Positions 12,301-18,300 of a stretch of DNA of 64,000 nt are shown here, in pieces. This DNA comes from Spodoptera frugiperda. Its lineage: Eukaryota > Arthropoda > Insecta > Lepidoptera > Noctuidae. A program made the position numbers and the translations under genes. Numbering within the stretch: position 1 is the first letter of the stretch; each line of letters opens with the position of its first letter. The notes under the pieces were generated by a model. The model saw only the letters and a program-made list of their open reading frames with translations. It ran no database searches and was not told where the DNA came from. The stretch is taken from positions 10,168,001-10,232,000 of the forward strand of contig NC_064218.1 in assembly GCF_023101765.2 (NCBI RefSeq), given 5' to 3'.

Positions 12301-15300
12301 ATTGAAACATCTATACCGTAATATGAAATAACGTAAGGAACATTTGGTCCAAAATGAGTTATGTATATCGTTAGATTTTTTTCTCTATCGACTGGAATAA
12401 GACATGTTTAAGAAACAGTTTTTGAACTGACATGGTCACTAATACTATTCTAACTCAGTTAATCCGTGATCATGGCGCTTGCAACAGTGCCGAAATATCG
12501 GAAACTTGTCGAAGTAAATAAACATGGTAAATATCCCTTCATAAGTTCTAATAATAATGTTTAAGAAACATCTATCGGTCAGATCAACTATTCTAATCTG
12601 TACACTTAATACGAGTTTGCGTTCTCGTTAAACGTAAAACAAACTCGCACTAAGCCCTCTGTTATCTCCAGAACTGTCTATTCTGACTCTGTATAGAGCT
12701 AATGGTTGTATGGACTACCAATTGCTACATTTTAATAAAAAAATTAAGTGTGTGTCAGCCATGCTTTATTACGCCTCTTCCCAATCTGCCTATTCCCCGA
12801 TTTCCCAACAACCCTTAAATTCCTAACCCCCAAAAGGGCGGCAACGCACTTGTAACGCCTCTTGTGTTTCTGGTGTCCATGGGCGGCGGCGATTGCTTAC
12901 CATCAGACGATACGTCTGGTAGTTTACCGGCTTATACCAAAAATGTAATTAAATAACACAGACAGCTACTTGTATAATTTATATTAATTAAAAATATATT
13001 AATTAAATCGACATTCCAAGTAACCTTGATGTGACAGACAATAAGAATAAATTTAAAACGAAATATAAAACAAAGTACCTATGTATGTATGTACCAAATC
13101 GCCTCCAAAAATACTTAAACAACCTCTTTAGATGTAAATATCGCTACTTAACAAACTCAGTGGGTTTCTGATCATCTATTGTTCAAAATCGAATTGTATT
13201 CTATTACATGTACTTAAAGTTGTAATTTATACAAATTAGGATGCGGTCTTGCCTTTGTAAAGCCTAAGTACTTCACTAATACGTTGATCATTACCAATTT
13301 GGTCTCGTTTTATTAGATTTTTTTGGCGTATGATGGCGCCACTGTCAAATTAAGCTGTCTGCTGTGTAATGTCTTATTTAATAAATAATGAAACTCAACA
13401 TTCCATTTACGTAATAAAAAAATCGTATTGACACGCCTATTATCCCCGAAGCGGTAGGCAGAGTTGCACATTAAGGCACGTAATACCACTGTAGAAAGTA
13501 CACCCTATTTTCACAATTTGTATTAGAAGTCCTATGTAATAGGGGTTGAGCCTATTTTCAAATACTGGGCACAATTACACACTCCGTGCACAATTATACT
13601 GAAAAAAAAATCTAAATACAGAAAAAAGTCCAGTAACATTTTGGCCGATCGAATCCGTAACCCCTTGCCCAGCAGCTGCACTTGCGACCATTCAACCAAC
13701 GAGGTATGTAAGTAATAAATAAACATGTACCTATTTATATACAAAATAAATGTCCATATACAAAGTATAATTGGTATGGAATCCTTTTTCCTAGACGCAA
13801 TTATATATTTTTTACAGCAAATGCAATTTCGTACGTGATGAATTAGCATAGTAAATTTACTAAAACTTGTTCTGTAATGGCCAATAAATTGTATAATTGT
13901 GTTTAAATTATGCAGCTAGACTAGACAAATTTCTAGTTTTATATACATATGTACTAATGTACCCATATTATGTATGTGTTTTAAACAAGTTGTTGATACG
14001 TAGTAATTACCAACTAAGAACTCGTGTACCTATCGCTAAAAATATATGTAAAAACTCTTTTTATTCGAAACTGCAATTTCCCTGAAGTTTGACTTCAAAA
14101 TATAAATATAAAGAAAGCATGTAGTCATAGACCATTCTTGAGACGCTTTTGTCTCACTATCTAGCTAAAAATCTAAATGTAGTTGGAATAGAAAATATAC
14201 TAAGTAAGCTATGTTGCTATGCGAGGAAAATGCGCAGCTCGAGAATGCGATGTATCTGTTACAGTCAGAGTGATTAAATAGCAATTATTCATAATGACTG
14301 GTTATTATGAATAATCGTATAAAAATGCCAAATTCACTAGACAATGTAATAAATTAATCACTTTATCTGGATATTATTCATAATAGGGAGTCAAGTCCAA
14401 GTTAGTCAAAGTAATAATACATGTGTAACTCAAAATGTCACAAGACTTTTACTTGTAAGAATAACTTGTAAGAATAAAAATTAATCTTTAAGATCAAAGA
14501 CTAATTTGTTTTGGCATAAATTTGATTCGCATAACGTTAGTAGGCCTAATAACTTATGTAGGAAATGGTGGTAGAGAACTTGTAGTGCCCTATACATAAT
14601 TCCGATCAAACTAATTTGCTATAGTTTCTGCAACAATTAAATAATAATGTTGGTTAAAAATTTAATATGCTATGCAACAAAAGTTAGTGACAAAACCGAA
14701 TTGCTACAAAACCGACTCCACGTAGTCTTGTTTATCCTACCCCTAGAGTGTAATTTAAAATCGCGTAGGCGCGTAGGAACGAGGCGGCCCGCGGGCTGAG
14801 GAGCAGGAGGCTGCTAGCGAGCCACCGTGGCTGAGGCTGGCCGGCGAAGCCGGCCAACAAGCCGAAGCTGATGGAGGCTGAGTCACCCTCGTCCGTAGGA
14901 GAGCACCCTTAAAAAACTGAACCCCTACACGTGGCCTCTGGGTGGTGCTAAACAGGTGACACTCAGGTGGTAGGTTTCGGCCGACGGCATTATAACCACC
15001 CACCGAGCAAAACCGTGTCGCCAAGCGGCCTAGCCGTGTTCCGCCACGATGCTCGGTGACGCCGTACGAGAGGATGGGTCGAAATGTTTGTTCCACTATG
15101 GGTAGACCGATCTGGCGCGCGCTGGTGTGGCTGCATCGGGTGGCCAGTCGCGGAGGGTAGCGGGATCCGAGGCACGGTGCACCGCTGGCCGACCGCAGAT
15201 AGTTGGGGGCCCAATTAGCGTGCTAGCCACACGTGAAAGGCTGCCCCGCCATCTAGCGAAAAATCCCACGTATACGCCATCGTGCCGGTTGGCGACCGGA

Positions 15301-18300
15301 AGAGAGGGCCCGATGGATTTACGTGGGGGCTCGGGCGTCCCCGCAGTCTCCAGGCTGGCCTCCCATTGATGTGGCTAACTGCAGTGCGCGTCTGGGGTCG
15401 CCTGTGAGGAGGAACATTTCACTGCCATCCTCTCAGCAACTTATTTACGACTATGAAAACGAGAGCTAAGAAAAGGGTTCAACAGCGGCTGCACTCCCTC
15501 TCCCTCAAAGTGCACCTCTCCAACATCCGAGGCTTGCACTCAAATCTCATTGCGGTCCATCACCATCTGGAGACCGAGAACCCAACGCTCTTGTTTCTCT
15601 CGGAGACCCAGATCAGATGTCCGTCGGACGTATCATACCTGAACTACCCAGGCTTTTCTCTGGAGCACAACTTCGTTCCCCGTGCAGGCGTATGCCTATA
15701 CGTCCAAGACGGCGTCTGTTACCGGCGTCTCCGAAACTTTGAGGACCCCAGTTTTTCAACCTTGTGGATACTGGTGGACACAGGCATAGAGAAAATCCTC
15801 TATGCCTGTGTCTACCGGTCGCACAGCGGAGATTTGGAGACGACCAGATTAGCTCAACACCTTGTGGAGACGGCAGATGCGGCTCGGCAGAGGTACCCTT
15901 CGGCCCAGTTGGTGTTACTGGGGGACTTTAACGCTCATCACCAGGAGTGGCTGTTCCCATACCAGTGCACTGACCATGCTGGGAGTGGGAAATGCGTAAG
16001 CTTGCGCTAACGCTTGGCCTGACCCAGCTGGTCCAGGAGGCCACAAGGGTGCCCGATGTCGACTCGCACACTGCCAACTGCCTAGACCTTCTGCTGACAA
16101 CTGATCCAGACAGCTACTCGGTGTCAGTATCTTCACCCTTGGGTAGCTCTGACCACTGTCTGGTGAAATCCGTATCCACGTACTCCCCACCGGATCCTTG
16201 TCCCAGAGGATCTCGGCGGATGTGGCGGTACAAGTCAGCAGATTGGGATGGGATGCGATCCTTTTTTGCATCCTATCCTTGGCGGCCTGTCTGCTTCTCT
16301 ACTGAAGACCCGTCAGCTTGTGCGGATGCCATAACAGGGGTGTTGCGTCAGGGCATGGAATACTACATTCCATTCTCTGACGCGACATCTTTCGGTGGGA
16401 CTCGTCCATGGTTCGATGCCGACTGCAGACGTGCTGAAGCGCGAAAGCATGCGGCATACTTGGCATGGGCGGATGCCAGGCGTCGTAAGGCTGACGACAC
16501 TCTTCAGAGGAAGAGAGCCTATAACAGGGCTGCCAAGTCATGCAAAAAGGCATTACGGATGGCCCGGTTCAACCACATTGGCCGAATAGGGAACAAACTG
16601 GCTTCTTACCCAGCGGGTAGTAAAGCATTCTGGTCCCTGGCCAAGGCGGTTGAATCGAACTTCTGCCGCCCTTCACTCCCACCTCTCCTGGGGCCTAACG
16701 GGACGCTGGCACACACCGCGGTAGAGAAGGCAAACCTGTTTGCTTCTCTATTTGCGGAATCTTCACGTCTTGATACTGGTGGCGCTATACCTCCTTCTCT
16801 AAATAACGTATGCGAGACGAAAATGTCGAAAATTCGCATCCGACAGAAGGAGGTGTATAAGACGTTGCGTAATCTCGACGTGAACAAGGCCAGTGGCCCC
16901 GACGGAATCCCAGCCGTGGTTTTAAAAACCTGTGCGCCTGAGTTGTCTCCAATCCTGACACGTACGGGTCAAGTATCGGTTGCGTAGAAGCTGGCCAACG
17001 TGCAGCCTGTGCCCAAAAAAGGTAGTCGTGCCGACCCTAACAATTACCGACCAATCTCGGTCACGTCCATACTCTGTAAGAGTATGGAACGTGTACTCAA
17101 CAACAGGCTCCTGGCATACCTTGAAGGTAACGACCTCCTCAGCGATCAGCAGTATGGGTTTCGCCGCAACCGATCCACTGGGGACCTTCTTGCGTATGCC
17201 ACCCACATTTGGAGCGAGGCCATCGAGAAGCACGGGGAGGCAATAGCGGTCTCTCTCGAGATATCGAAGGCCTTTGACAGGGTTTGGCACGACAGCCTTA
17301 TCGGCAAGCTTCCTGCATATGGACTTCCCGCTGATCTGTGCAGATGGATTGCAGACTTCCTGAGGGATCGGTCAATTCGAGTAGTCATCGATGGCTGCTC
17401 GTCTGACCAATTTGGTATCAACGCCGGAGTCCCTCAGGGGTCAGTACTTTCAGCAACGCTCTTTTTGCTGCACATCAACGACCTGCTTAAGCCCGGTATC
17501 TTTGGGTATGCAGATGACAGCACAGTTGTTGAAAGGTATGTGTCCGATGCGCGGACTAGCGGAACACAGATCCAGTCTCTAAGAGAATCCATGGTCGAAC
17601 GGTTGAACTCGTCCTTGAAGGCGGTCTCCGATTGGGGTGACGCCAACTTGGTCAAGTTCAACGCTACCAAAACCCAGGCGTGTCTATTCTCTGCCAAACG
17701 GAGTCAATTTCCGCTGGCTCCTACTTTCCGAAATGTATCCGTTCCAATATCGGATCATCTAGAGCTTCTTGGCGTAACTCTATCGCCAACGCTAAACTTC
17801 GGCTCTTATATAGAGTCGAAGGCGCATCTGGCTGGTAGGAAGTTGGATATCCTCTCGAAGGTGAGACGGTACTTCACACCGAAACAACTGCTGAGCCTGT
17901 ACCAAGCGCAGGTTCGGTCATGTATGGAGTACTGTTCTCACCTTTGGGACGGCTCGGCTAAATGCCAGCTAGATGCGCTCGAACACATTGAAAGGCGTGC
18001 CAAGAAGCTCATCAACGATGATGCGCTTGTGGAGGCCCGGCTTCAAAGCCTTGAACACAGGCGCAAGGTCGCAAGCCTTTCCGTTTTTTACCGGATACAT
18101 TTCGGAGAGTGTGCGGGGGAATTGCACAACTTGATTCCCCTAGTCCTTTTCATCATCGAACCACAAGACAATCGGCGAGGCGTCACCGCTTCATGGTAGA
18201 TATCCCACCAACTCGCACGAAGCGCTTCGCTTCAAGCTTCCTTGTGCGAACTGCTAGGGAGTGGAACTCCTTGCCGGAGTCTGTGTTTCCTGATGGGTAT

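Noticed and set aside
13532..13849. 105-codon minus-strand frame
   Set aside because: Overlaps SINE B copy 4 and its AT-rich flank.
14755..15096. 113-codon antisense frame in the GC-rich LINE 5' part
   Set aside because: GC-rich DNA leaves long antisense frames open; the element's coding sense is the plus strand.
15127..15369. First open frame (ORF1/gag) of the LINE
   Set aside because: 80 codons, no zinc knuckle or coiled coil, and the region reads like the conserved non-coding 5' part of the family.
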